Shown one piece after another: positions 1-6,281 of a stretch of DNA of 10,222 bases. The position numbers and the translations under genes were made by a program. Positions within the stretch are counted from its first letter, which is position 1; the number at the start of each line of letters is the position of its first letter. The DNA is from Bacillota bacterium. GTDB lineage: Bacteria > Bacillota > GCA-003054495 > Carboxydocellales > JAJZTU01. Below the pieces are notes generated by a model. That model was not told where the DNA came from. It worked only from the letters and a program-made list of their open reading frames with translations, and searched no databases. The stretch lies in NCBI GenBank assembly GCA_021848765.1, contig JAJZTU010000108.1, positions 1-10,222 of the forward strand, given 5' to 3'.

Positions 1-149
1 CAGTCCAAATCCTTAAGGAAGAGGAAGCCCAACAAGTGAATGCCCTTGCCCGGGAAGAAGAGGGCCGGGCTGTTGTCTCCGAAGCGAGAAAGGCCGACGT
101 GGAGGCGGAAATCGAGGCTGAACTGGAGGCGCTGAAACTGGGGAAGTAA
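1..149 (+). CDS. C-terminal end of an unidentified acidic coiled-coil protein (5' truncated)
   Basis: The frame is open from the window edge (first full codon at base 3) and closes at TAA 147-149, giving the last 48 residues of a protein. The tail is rich in Glu, Ala, Lys and Leu with no Pro or Gly breaks in its second half, and ends with the pattern VEAEIEAELEALKLGK, as expected of a long helix or coiled coil. Such tails occur in PspA/IM30-type proteins and in short coil-forming proteins of cytochrome maturation clusters (CcmI-like), but nothing here separates these possibilities. The next gene starts 51 bases downstream with its own ribosome binding site and no visible terminator or good promoter between, so the two are probably co-transcribed. 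The frame is well supported; the identity is not. Confidence 0.6.
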   Translation, partial: VQILKEEEAQQVNALAREEEGRAVVSEARKADVEAEIEAELEALKLGK

Positions 150-200
150 CCCAGCCATTCCGGAAGTGAATGACATTTTTGTTTGCGAGGTGACAGGCTA

Positions 201-1295
201 GTGACTATCGGGTTGGGGAGCAAGAAACTCAAGGTGGTTCCGGTGCTTCTGGTGCTTCTGGTGGTGGCTATAAGCCTTGTGGTAGGACTGACGCCTGCCA
301 TGGCAGGGGAGACTAAGGATGCCGGTGTGGTTAAGGTAGAGATTCACCATCTGCTTTTAGACCTCCAAGGCGAGGTCCTGCAGGTTAGGGAAGTGCTGAG
401 ATTTAATAATACCGGTAAAGATGTATTCGTGGGCACAGGTACGGAAGGCGCTGCCAAAAAGGCTGTGTTGAACATTGCCCTGCCCCAGGGTTACAGCAAT
501 CTCCAGGTTCAGGAACTACAGAAAAGCGCCGGAAACCCGCAGGCGTCTCCCCTAAACCTGGGACCTGAGGCCTGGACTGCCACTGCTGACGGAGTGGCGA
601 TTACCAAACCCCTGCAGCTCGGTCAAACCGAATTCAGCTTTAGTTATAACCTGGTGGCACCCGGCGGTCAGGCCAGTTTGAAGGAAAAAGTGAATTATCC
701 TACCGGAACAGTTTATATTCTTGGGCCGGCTGAACAACTGACCTTATCCAGTGGAGTTCTGCAGGATGCAGGTGTTCAAGCCATGAATCAGCAGCAGTTT
801 TACGTTCTGGCCGCCCAGGACCTTGCTAAGGGCAGCGAGTTAAGCTTTAAGGTGGTGAAGGGGGCTTCCCCTCAGGCTAAGGGTGGAAGTGGAGCAGTCG
901 GCCGCAGCTACAGCGGAGATAAGGTGGGTTTCCACAGCGCTTCCCATTTGGCCCGCTGGCAGAACTCTCCCCTACGCAACACCAATCCCCACGTCTGGCT
1001 GGCCTTCCTGGTGATTCTGGTGGTGGGTGTAGTAGCGGCAATTACCCTGCTCATCAGGCAGAGACGCAGGGATCAGGAGGTTATGGAAGATGCCGGAAAA
1101 CTGGAGAAGGTGTTTTTGAACCTTGCCGGCAAACATAAGCGACTGTTGAATAAAATCAAAGCACTGGATGAACAGCATGAGGCAGGAGAAATCTCTCCGG
1201 AAGCCTATCAGGAAATGCGGGACCGGTATAAGGAAATGCTGGTGGATGTTAAGCTAAAACTCAAACGGCTGGAAGAGATGGAAGAACCGGAATAG
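201..1295 (+). CDS. exported, C-terminally membrane-anchored protein of unknown family at the head of the ccm genes
   Basis: 364 residues. I chose GTG 201 because GAGGTGA (187-193) lies 7 bases upstream; an in-frame TTG at 183 has no such site. Residues about 10-30 are a hydrophobic signal sequence ending in a plausible Ala-X-Ala cleavage region (TPAMA). A beta-rich, low-cysteine outer domain of roughly 230 residues follows, then one membrane helix at about 264-286, a basic stop-transfer stretch (RQRRR), and a charged cytoplasmic helix of about 70 residues containing EAGEISPEAYQEMRDRYKEM, a pattern like short coils in CcmH/CcmI-type and related proteins. It has no heme-binding CXXCH motif. 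It sits 80 bases before ccmA on the same strand, so a role in cytochrome c maturation (chaperone or scaffold for the heme exporter) is inferred from context only. I do not recognise the family. Confidence 0.85.
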   Translation: MTIGLGSKKLKVVPVLLVLLVVAISLVVGLTPAMAGETKDAGVVKVEIHHLLLDLQGEVLQVREVLRFNNTGKDVFVGTGTEGAAKKAVLNIALPQGYSNLQVQELQKSAGNPQASPLNLGPEAWTATADGVAITKPLQLGQTEFSFSYNLVAPGGQASLKEKVNYPTGTVYILGPAEQLTLSSGVLQDAGVQAMNQQQFYVLAAQDLAKGSELSFKVVKGASPQAKGGSGAVGRSYSGDKVGFHSASHLARWQNSPLRNTNPHVWLAFLVILVVGVVAAITLLIRQRRRDQEVMEDAGKLEKVFLNLAGKHKRLLNKIKALDEQHEAGEISPEAYQEMRDRYKEMLVDVKLKLKRLEEMEEPE

Positions 1296-1375
1296 CAGTT
1301 AATTGGGGGCAAAGGTTAAACGGAAAGTGGAAGTAATGTTGAGCGGAAAAGGGAAGAGCTACTGGAGGGATATTA

Positions 1376-2080
1376 ATGATCAAGGCTCAGGCAATCTCCA
1401 AGCGAATTGGGAAAAAAGCAATAATCCGGGAAATGGACTTGGAGATTGGGGGCGGAGAGTTCTTAGCCATCCTGGGCCCTAACGGAGCAGGGAAGAGTAC
1501 CCTGCTGAAAATCCTGTCCTTACTGATGAGGCCTTCCGAAGGCAGGCTGGAAATTAACGGCCTGGATGCGGTGAAGGAAGCGGAACAGGTACGCCCGCTT
1601 CTAGGGGTGATTTCCCATCAGACCTACTTGTACGATGCTCTCACTGCGTCCGAAAACTTGGAGTTTTATGGGAGGATGTATGGGGTAGCCGGCCTTACTG
1701 AGAGGGTTCGGGAAGTAATCAAAGAGGTAGGGTTGGAGTTTTCTCTCCATGACCAGGTGGGTACTTTTTCCCGGGGAATGCAGCAGCGCCTGGCCATTGC
1801 CCGGGCTATCCTCCACAGGCCCCGGATTCTCCTCCTGGATGAGCCTCAGACCGGCCTGGACCAGCAAGCCCTGGACATTCTTTACCAGGTGATAGGCCGG
1901 TTAAAAGCTGAGGGTTCCACAGTGGTCATGGTAACCCATATTCTGGACTACGGGCTGGAGGCCTGTGACCGCCTGCTGGTCCTGGTACAAGGCAAACCCG
2001 TCTTTCTGGGGAATAAACCCGAAACCCTGGCAGGGGTTAGGGAGACCTACAGCCTGGCAGTAAGCGGGGTGAGAGCATGA
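1376..2080 (+). CDS. ccmA: heme exporter ATP-binding protein CcmA
   Basis: 234 residues, a single ABC-transporter ATPase domain. The sequence shows Walker A GPNGAGKST (34-42), Q-loop Gln82, the signature-like FSRGMQQR (131-138), Walker B ILLLDEP (151-157) and the switch His188. Many ABC ATPases share these motifs; the CcmA call rests on length and on the directly following ccmB and ccmC. In System I cytochrome c maturation, CcmA binds CcmB at the inner face of the membrane and uses ATP hydrolysis to drive release of the heme-loaded chaperone from CcmC. GGAGG at 1364-1368 precedes the ATG by 7 bases. The stop overlaps the ccmB start (ATGA, 2077-2080), implying translational coupling. The signature begins FSRG rather than the common LSGG, a substitution seen in other CcmA-like ATPases. 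Confidence 0.93.
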   Translation: MIKAQAISKRIGKKAIIREMDLEIGGGEFLAILGPNGAGKSTLLKILSLLMRPSEGRLEINGLDAVKEAEQVRPLLGVISHQTYLYDALTASENLEFYGRMYGVAGLTERVREVIKEVGLEFSLHDQVGTFSRGMQQRLAIARAILHRPRILLLDEPQTGLDQQALDILYQVIGRLKAEGSTVVMVTHILDYGLEACDRLLVLVQGKPVFLGNKPETLAGVRETYSLAVSGVRA

Positions 2081-2754
2081 AGTATTGGTCCCAGGTCCGG
2101 GCCATAGTGCGCAAGGACCTGCAGGCAGAATTCCGTACTAAGGAGCTCCTCAGCAGTATGCTCCTTTTCGCTTTTTTAGCTGTGGTGATTATGAGTTTTG
2201 CCTTTGACCCCACCAGAGAAGTAGTGAAACAGGTTTTTCCCGGGATGATTTGGGTGGTTTTTGCTTTTGCCGGTGTGTTGGGCTTAAACCGCTCCTTTTT
2301 AACAGAGAAGCACAATGACTGTATTGCCGGTTTGACCCTGGCGGCCAATGACGGTAGTGCAATATTAGTGGGCAAGGTGGCCAGTAACCTGATCTTTATG
2401 CTGGTGGTGGAGTTAGTTTCCCTGCCAATCTTTTTTGTCCTGTTTGATTTCCGGAGCAAAGGTAGTCTGGGATTGCTTTTATTGGTAGTGTTGCTGGGGA
2501 CCGTTGGTTTTGTGGCTATGGGGACGTTTTTGGCGGCCCTGGCGGTACATGCTAAGCACAGTGAAGTGTTACTGCCGATTATTTTGTTTCCTTTACTGGT
2601 CCCCCTCCTGATAGCGGCAGTCCAAGCCACCGGGGCCATTCTTGCCGGGCAGGGCTTTGGTGAATGGTCCTTATGGCTGAAGATAATTGCAGGATTTGAC
2701 TTAATGTACTTAGTGGTACCAACACTGCTGTTTGAGTACCTCCTGGAGGTGTAA
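2077..2754 (+). CDS. ccmB: heme exporter membrane protein CcmB
   Basis: 225 residues, close to the usual length of about 220 for CcmB. The protein is strongly hydrophobic, with about six predicted membrane helices (roughly residues 25-43, 52-70, 98-123, 130-155, 163-185 and 195-222). The N-terminal amphipathic stretch VRKDLQAEFRTKE and the cytoplasmic loop NRSFLTEKHNDCIAGLTLAA correspond to the family's conserved 'R-kDL-E-R-KE' start and 'F--E-e-g-leGLl-sp' loop. It forms the membrane half of the CcmAB complex. The start overlaps the ccmA stop by four bases; the ribosome binding site for the next gene (GGAGGT, 2745-2750) lies within its last codons. The internal DUF-like similarity to other ABC-2 permeases is a weaker alternative, made unlikely by the neighbours. 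Confidence 0.92.
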   Translation: MKYWSQVRAIVRKDLQAEFRTKELLSSMLLFAFLAVVIMSFAFDPTREVVKQVFPGMIWVVFAFAGVLGLNRSFLTEKHNDCIAGLTLAANDGSAILVGKVASNLIFMLVVELVSLPIFFVLFDFRSKGSLGLLLLVVLLGTVGFVAMGTFLAALAVHAKHSEVLLPIILFPLLVPLLIAAVQATGAILAGQGFGEWSLWLKIIAGFDLMYLVVPTLLFEYLLEV

Positions 2755-2757
2755 AGC

Positions 2758-3450
2758 GTGAATAAGGCACTGGAAAACGCCTGGGCAGGGTTAACCTTTA
2801 TAGTTATGTTGGCAGCCACCTACTTGGTGTTTATGTGGGTACCCAATGAGAAGGTCATGGGGGTTGTCCAGAAAATATTTTATTTTCATGTCTCATCTGC
2901 CTGGATTGGCTTTTTCGCCTTTTTTGTGGTTTTTATAGCCGGCATCATGTATCTTAAGACCAGGGACTCCAAATGGGACTGGGTTGGCTCAGCTTCAGCG
3001 GAAATCGGGGTGGTCTTTACCACCATTGTGCTGCTTACCGGTCCCATCTGGGGGCGCTCAGCCTGGGGGGCTTGGTGGACCTGGGACCCCCGTTTGACTA
3101 CCACCCTGGTGCTGTGGTTTGTCTATGTGGCCTGTCTCCTGGTGCGTTCCGCACTGGACCAGGAGGAGAAGCGGGCCAGGTTTAGCGCCATTTTGGGGAT
3201 TGTGGGCTTTTTAGATGTACCCCTGGTGTGGTTTTCCATTCGCTGGTGGCGCTGGACTATTCATCCCAATATTATCGAGTCCGGCGGCAAGCTGGCTATC
3301 AGTTCAAAAATGCAGGTTACTCTCATGGTAAGCCTGCTGGCCTTTACCTGCCTCTACTTTTACCTGCTTCCCAAGGTAGTCCGCCTGGCTAAACACCAGT
3401 CCATGCTGCGGGAGATGAAGGAAGCCATTCGGGGAAGGCTGACGGCATAA
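2758..3450 (+). CDS. ccmC: heme-handling protein CcmC of cytochrome c maturation
   Basis: 230 residues from GTG 2758, preceded by GGAGGT (2745-2750) at 7 bases. Six membrane helices are expected. The hallmark is the tryptophan-rich WWD motif at residues 99-113 (WGAWWTWDPRLT), which binds heme at the outer face. Two His residues flank it, His44 in FYFHVSSAW and His169 in RWTIHPN, matching the two axial heme ligands of the CcmC family. CcmC passes heme to the chaperone CcmE in classical System I. The related CcsA/ResC and CcmF proteins also carry WWD motifs, but the length, the position after ccmB and the HPN motif favour CcmC. It starts three bases after the ccmB stop; a hairpin separates it from ccmD. 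Confidence 0.95.
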   Translation: MNKALENAWAGLTFIVMLAATYLVFMWVPNEKVMGVVQKIFYFHVSSAWIGFFAFFVVFIAGIMYLKTRDSKWDWVGSASAEIGVVFTTIVLLTGPIWGRSAWGAWWTWDPRLTTTLVLWFVYVACLLVRSALDQEEKRARFSAILGIVGFLDVPLVWFSIRWWRWTIHPNIIESGGKLAISSKMQVTLMVSLLAFTCLYFYLLPKVVRLAKHQSMLREMKEAIRGRLTA

Positions 3451-3464
3451 CCATTTACCAGGGA

Positions 3465-3495
3465 GGATACCTGTTCTGAACCAGGACAGGTATCC
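3465..3495 (+). other. 14-pair inverted repeat between ccmC and ccmD
   Basis: The left arm 3465-3478 (GGATACCTGTTCTG) and right arm 3482-3495 (CAGGACAGGTATCC) pair through 14 positions, with a single G-U wobble in RNA, around a three-base loop AAC. The outer ten pairs are perfect. A second short dyad, CGAC-G-GTCG, follows at 3495-3503. No T-run follows the stem, so this is not a standard rho-independent terminator. In a polycistronic message it could protect upstream ccmABC RNA from 3' decay or tune expression between the exporter genes and the downstream genes. Confidence 0.75.
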
Positions 3496-3528
3496 GACGG
3501 TCGATAAAAAGACTTCGGAGGGATTAAC

Positions 3529-3666
3529 ATGGGTTACTTATTTGCTGCTTACAGTGTCATCTGGATTGTCATTTTCGGGTATGTTTTCAGCATTGGTCAG
3601 CGGCAGAAGCAGTTGGAACGGGAGGTTGAAGCCCTGCAGCTTTCCCTGAAGGACCGGGGAATCTAA
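3529..3666 (+). CDS. ccmD: small membrane protein CcmD
   Basis: 45 residues, easily missed because of its size. ATG 3529 follows GGAGGG (3517-3522) by 6 bases, and the frame ends at TAA 3664-3666. Residues about 4-22 form one membrane helix (AAYSVIWIVIFGYVFSIG), followed by a short charged helix QRQKQLEREVEALQLSL. This architecture (an aromatic residue plus one helix, then a basic/acidic cytoplasmic coil of 20-25 residues) is typical of CcmD, which in System I helps release heme-loaded chaperone from the CcmABC complex. The position directly after ccmC is also typical. Sequence conservation in this family is weak, so the call rests on size, topology and order. Confidence 0.85.
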   Translation: MGYLFAAYSVIWIVIFGYVFSIGQRQKQLEREVEALQLSLKDRGI

Positions 3667-3697
3667 ACCGGGGAATTGGTGAGAGGATGGTGGATTA

Positions 3698-4213
3698 ATG
3701 AATAAGCGGTACCTGTATTTTGGTTTTATTGCGCTTAGTGTAGTGGTTCTTGCTTTCCTGGCCTGGACCATGTTCCTGGCACCTGCGCCGTTGGTGGGAG
3801 AGAAGGGGGCGGTAGCCGTTCCGGAAACCCTGGGTGGGGTACCCAGGACCCAGTTGGTGACCGGTCCTGAGGCTATCCAGCAGATTGGTGGTATGCATGG
3901 GAAAGGAATTGTAATTAGCGAAGGGTATATCGCTATCTATGAGGGGGGCGGCAAGAGCCTGACCTTGTGGGTTTCTGTTTCGCCGTCCGGGGAGTCGGGA
4001 AAGAGTTTGTTTGAAAAAATGGATGCTAAGATGCCCCAAAGTAAGATGTTTACTAACCGGCAGGAGCTTACTGTTAAAGGTCAAAGTGTGATTAAAGTAT
4101 TGGGAATGGGGCAGGAGCATTACTACTGGCTGAAAGGTGAGAAAAATTACTGGGTAGCCGTAGGTGGGACGGACGCTATCCCGGTAGTGGAAGAGGTTAT
4201 GAGCAAGCTGTAG
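3698..4213 (+). CDS. N-terminally membrane-anchored extracytoplasmic protein of unknown function
   Basis: 171 residues. ATG 3698 is preceded by GAGGATGG (3683-3690), and lies 31 bases after ccmD. Residues about 5-28 form a hydrophobic signal anchor; the remaining 140 residues would face outward. There is no cysteine, no lipobox and no heme motif. The C-terminal part, EHYYWLKGEKNYWVAVGGTD then a short helix VVEEVMSKL, has the alternating aromatic look of small beta-sheet domains such as DUF4367- or RseB-like folds, but I cannot assign it. I considered CcmE, which has similar size and topology and commonly sits next to ccmD, but the HXXXY (or CXXXY) heme-attachment motif is absent. Placement inside the ccm operon suggests a role in heme or apocytochrome handling; this is inference. 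Confidence 0.85.
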   Translation: MNKRYLYFGFIALSVVVLAFLAWTMFLAPAPLVGEKGAVAVPETLGGVPRTQLVTGPEAIQQIGGMHGKGIVISEGYIAIYEGGGKSLTLWVSVSPSGESGKSLFEKMDAKMPQSKMFTNRQELTVKGQSVIKVLGMGQEHYYWLKGEKNYWVAVGGTDAIPVVEEVMSKL

Positions 4214-4282
4214 CTTAGGAACGCAATGGTGGGAAATGGAGCACCAATGTGCATCCCGGAGACTAAGACGGGAGGTGGAAGG

Positions 4283-4924
4283 ATGATTTCGCGGGAGGAG
4301 AAGAAGGCCAAGTTTACCAGTGAGTACTTGGAGACACAGCAAAAGAAGCGCAGGAAGATATTTTGGGGGGCCTTTGTAATAGCACTCTTAGGGGTGGGCA
4401 TATTTGTCTGGGCCAATTCCGGGAAATATGAGAGTAAGGCAGGAGGGAACTACTTTCTGGAGGAAAGCCCGAAATATACCCAAAAAACCGAGATGAAGGA
4501 AATTAAGCTGACAGTGGAAAATGGGCTGGCGAAAATTCCTTTGCAAGCTATTAAGGAAAATAAAATCATCTACACTGAATATAAAGGTGGAGACGGTAAA
4601 AAGAAATATTACGGGGAATTAACGGTAATGCCCATGATGGCCTATGTGTCTACAGCAGGCAGGGTTGTGTTGTCCACCGCCATTTGTGAACCCTGCTACG
4701 GGACCAAGTTTTACCTGGAAGGTGAGGATTTGGTCTGTGTGGCCTGTGGTACCCGCTGGCGGAGTACCGATCTCTTCGGTATCGGTGGCGGGTGTGTGAA
4801 GTATCCACCTGAGGAACTGAAGTATGAAGTCCGGGGGGATAATCTGGTGGTACCGGAAGCCAAGCTGGCGAATTGGCAGCCCCGGTACTTTACTGATGAA
4901 ATGTCGGGAGGAAAGGCGAAATAA
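4283..4924 (+). CDS. DUF2318 (FtrD-like) cysteine-rich membrane-anchored protein
   Basis: 213 residues from ATG 4283, chosen because GGAGGTGG (4271-4278) sits 4 bases upstream; an upstream in-frame ATG at 4226 lacks a good site. A basic N-terminus is followed by one membrane helix at about 27-43, so the bulk is extracytoplasmic. The C-terminal half carries CEPCYG (Cys135, Cys138), CVACGTRW (Cys152, Cys155) and GGGCVKYPP (Cys171), the pattern of DUF2318, described as a membrane Fe-S protein domain and related to FtrD of ferrous iron uptake systems. The order CX2C, X13, CX2C, then GG(G)C-x-x-P is well preserved. In many genomes DUF2318 genes adjoin FtsX/MacB-like ABC transporters; here the neighbours are ccm genes, pointing to metal, thiol or electron supply for heme attachment. 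That function is inferred. Confidence 0.88.
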   Translation: MISREEKKAKFTSEYLETQQKKRRKIFWGAFVIALLGVGIFVWANSGKYESKAGGNYFLEESPKYTQKTEMKEIKLTVENGLAKIPLQAIKENKIIYTEYKGGDGKKKYYGELTVMPMMAYVSTAGRVVLSTAICEPCYGTKFYLEGEDLVCVACGTRWRSTDLFGIGGGCVKYPPEELKYEVRGDNLVVPEAKLANWQPRYFTDEMSGGKAK

Positions 4925-5054
4925 TCCGGGTCATTGCCGGGGTCCTGGCCGGGCTGGCGGAAAACCTGAGCCAAATGGTTGCTAAGTTCGGTTATAAGTG
5001 GTAATAGATGTGCGGTAAATGCCGGATCCGTTTGTAATAATTAGGAGGGTGGAA

Positions 5055-5804
5055 ATGCCTTGGTATTATGAAATGTTTGATTTTGTAGGGGAAGAATATT
5101 TCTCTGTGTTAAATCGGGAGAAGCTGAGGAAGGCTAAAAAAGAGGTGGCAACAATAAAAACTGCCCTGGCGTTACAACCAGGGCAGGAGATTTTGGACTT
5201 GTGTTGTGGGGTTGGAAGGCACACCATACCTTTAGCCAAGGCAGGTTACAAGGTTACAGGCCTGGATGCCAGCGCCAAGCTGCTGGAGATTGCCAAACGC
5301 AGGGCTGAAGCCGAAGGCTTAAAGGTGGAATTCCTGCAAGGGGACATGCGGGCAATACCTTTTAAGGACAGGTTTGATGCTGTGCTCAATCTTTGGAATA
5401 GCTTTGGCTATCTGGAGGATGATGAGGAGCATCTCAGAGTTTTAAAGTCAGTTGCCGGCGCTTTGCAGCCCGGTGGACGGTTTTTGTTGGATATCCTGAA
5501 CCGGGACTGGGTAGTGCGCAATTTTCAACCGGGGGAAGAGCACAGGGAAATCGGGGGCGTAGTCGAGATAAACCGCTATCAATTTGATTCAGCAGCAGGC
5601 CGGGACATCATGGAGACTACCTACATTGTTGACGGTGTAGAGCGGGAGTTTACCCACTCCTGCCGGATTTATACCTTGCAGGAGCTTAATCTGCTGCTGG
5701 ACATGGCCGGCTTGAAGATGTGCCAGGCTTACGGCGGTTTTGACCTGCGGCCGGTTTCCGTTGAAGCAAAACAGCTTCTGGTTATCGCTAAAAAACAATC
5801 CTAA
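5055..5804 (+). CDS. class I SAM-dependent methyltransferase
   Basis: 249 residues from ATG 5055, which follows AGGAGGG (5043-5049) by 5 bases; the in-frame ATG at 5019 has no binding site. The Rossmann-type methyltransferase core is clear: motif I ILDLCCGVGRHT (46-57) binds S-adenosylmethionine, the acidic Asp71 in VTGLDAS ends strand 2, GDMRAIPF is the motif with the adenine-contacting Asp, and FDAVLNLWNSFGYL plus LQPGGRFLLDI form motifs IV-V. The C-terminal 70 residues form the variable substrate-binding part. Sequence alone does not give the substrate. The N-terminal WYYEMFDFVGEEYF resembles soluble small-molecule methyltransferases common in Firmicutes. It lies 130 bases after the DUF2318 gene on the same strand with no visible terminator, so it may be read from the ccm transcript, but no functional link is evident. 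Confidence 0.9.
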   Translation: MPWYYEMFDFVGEEYFSVLNREKLRKAKKEVATIKTALALQPGQEILDLCCGVGRHTIPLAKAGYKVTGLDASAKLLEIAKRRAEAEGLKVEFLQGDMRAIPFKDRFDAVLNLWNSFGYLEDDEEHLRVLKSVAGALQPGGRFLLDILNRDWVVRNFQPGEEHREIGGVVEINRYQFDSAAGRDIMETTYIVDGVEREFTHSCRIYTLQELNLLLDMAGLKMCQAYGGFDLRPVSVEAKQLLVIAKKQS

Positions 5805-5826
5805 AGGCGTGCGGGCTGCTCAGGTT

Positions 5827-6024
5827 TTAGTTAATCAGAGCCGGAACTGAAATTTCAGTGGCGCCGGCAATATGTTCTGCAGTATATTGGACAATTTTTT
5901 GGATATTTTTTACCTGTTCCAGGTCTGCTACCAGTTCAATGGTAGAACCGTCTTGGGTTTCCACAGTCAGGATAGCCCGGGTCTTACTGGGGTCAATTGC
6001 AATATGGAAATCTTTAATATGCAC
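5827..6024 (-). CDS. small protein of unknown function
   Basis: 65 residues on the minus strand. The start is GTG at 6024-6022, preceded by GAGGTGG (6036-6030) at 5 bases. A GTG nine bases further upstream (6033) also fits the frame but overlaps that site. The stop is TAA at 5829-5827. The product is predicted to be two or three beta strands (FHIAIDP, TRAILTVETQDG, STIELVADL) followed by one amphipathic helix (VKNIQKIVQYTAEHI). There is no signal or cysteine. Its gene converges on the methyltransferase gene with only 22 bases between the stops. A promoter with a perfect TTGACA box lies upstream (6078-6106), which supports it as a real gene. I do not recognise the family. Confidence 0.72.
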   Translation of the reverse strand: MHIKDFHIAIDPSKTRAILTVETQDGSTIELVADLEQVKNIQKIVQYTAEHIAGATEISVPALIN

Positions 6025-6077
6025 GGCGCCCACCTCGTAAAGAAATGTAAAATTTTGCTAAAGAATACCTTAACATT

Positions 6078-6106
6078 ATCTTATCTTGTCTATGGCCTGG
6101 TGTCAA
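6078..6106 (-). promoter_or_regulatory. sigma-A-type promoter for the small minus-strand gene
   Basis: Reading the minus strand, TTGACA (6106-6101, a perfect -35 box) is followed after 17 bases by TAAGAT (6083-6078, four of six -10 bases). Transcription would start near 6071, giving a leader of about 35 bases before the GAGGTGG ribosome binding site. The position and spacing fit the gene at 5827-6024. Confidence 0.6.
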
Positions 6107-6214
6107 TAATAGTCAGAATATTTTCTTCTATGTCTGTAAAAGGAAAAGTAGCCTGGGTTGAGTCAGGTTTATTTGGGGTTGTTTCCGGAGGATACCCTTT
6201 TCTGCCTGGCAGTG

Positions 6215-6243
6215 TTCACTTTTGTGCCGGAAATTAATATGAT
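6215..6243 (+). promoter_or_regulatory. probable promoter of the YlbF-family gene
   Basis: TTCACT (6215-6220, four of six -35 bases) and TATGAT (6238-6243, five of six -10 bases) are separated by 17 bases. The predicted start of transcription near 6250 gives a short leader of about 30 bases to ATG 6282. A short palindrome, CTGCC-T-GGCAG (6202-6212), touches the -35 side and could be an operator. The rest of the divergent intergenic stretch (6037-6214) shows no further structure that I can name. Confidence 0.5.
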
Positions 6244-6281
6244 ATGATGATTATGATGTAAAATATATGGAGGGTGGTAAT

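Noticed and set aside
158..165. TTCCGGAA palindrome upstream of the first complete gene as an operator
   Set aside because: An eight-base palindrome is expected by chance, and no promoter elements are positioned around it.
2037..2819. 260-codon minus-strand open frame opposite ccmB
   Set aside because: It is antisense to ccmB, whose length, membrane helices and operon position are clear; the antisense product is rich in Lys, Thr and Ser with no domain pattern.
4226..4282. Upstream ATG giving a 19-residue longer DUF2318 protein
   Set aside because: The extra segment is not protein-like for a signal anchor, and GGAGGTGG lies right before ATG 4283, which gives the normal short basic N-terminus.
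5801..5832. Possible bidirectional terminator between the convergent genes
   Set aside because: Only a weak five-base CTAAA/TTTAG match is present in the 22-base gap, with no stable stem; not enough to call.
5872..6237. 121-codon plus-strand open frame across the small minus-strand gene and the intergenic region
   Set aside because: It has no ribosome binding site before its ATG, runs antisense over the better supported minus-strand gene, and crosses that gene's promoter; the product is not protein-like in composition.
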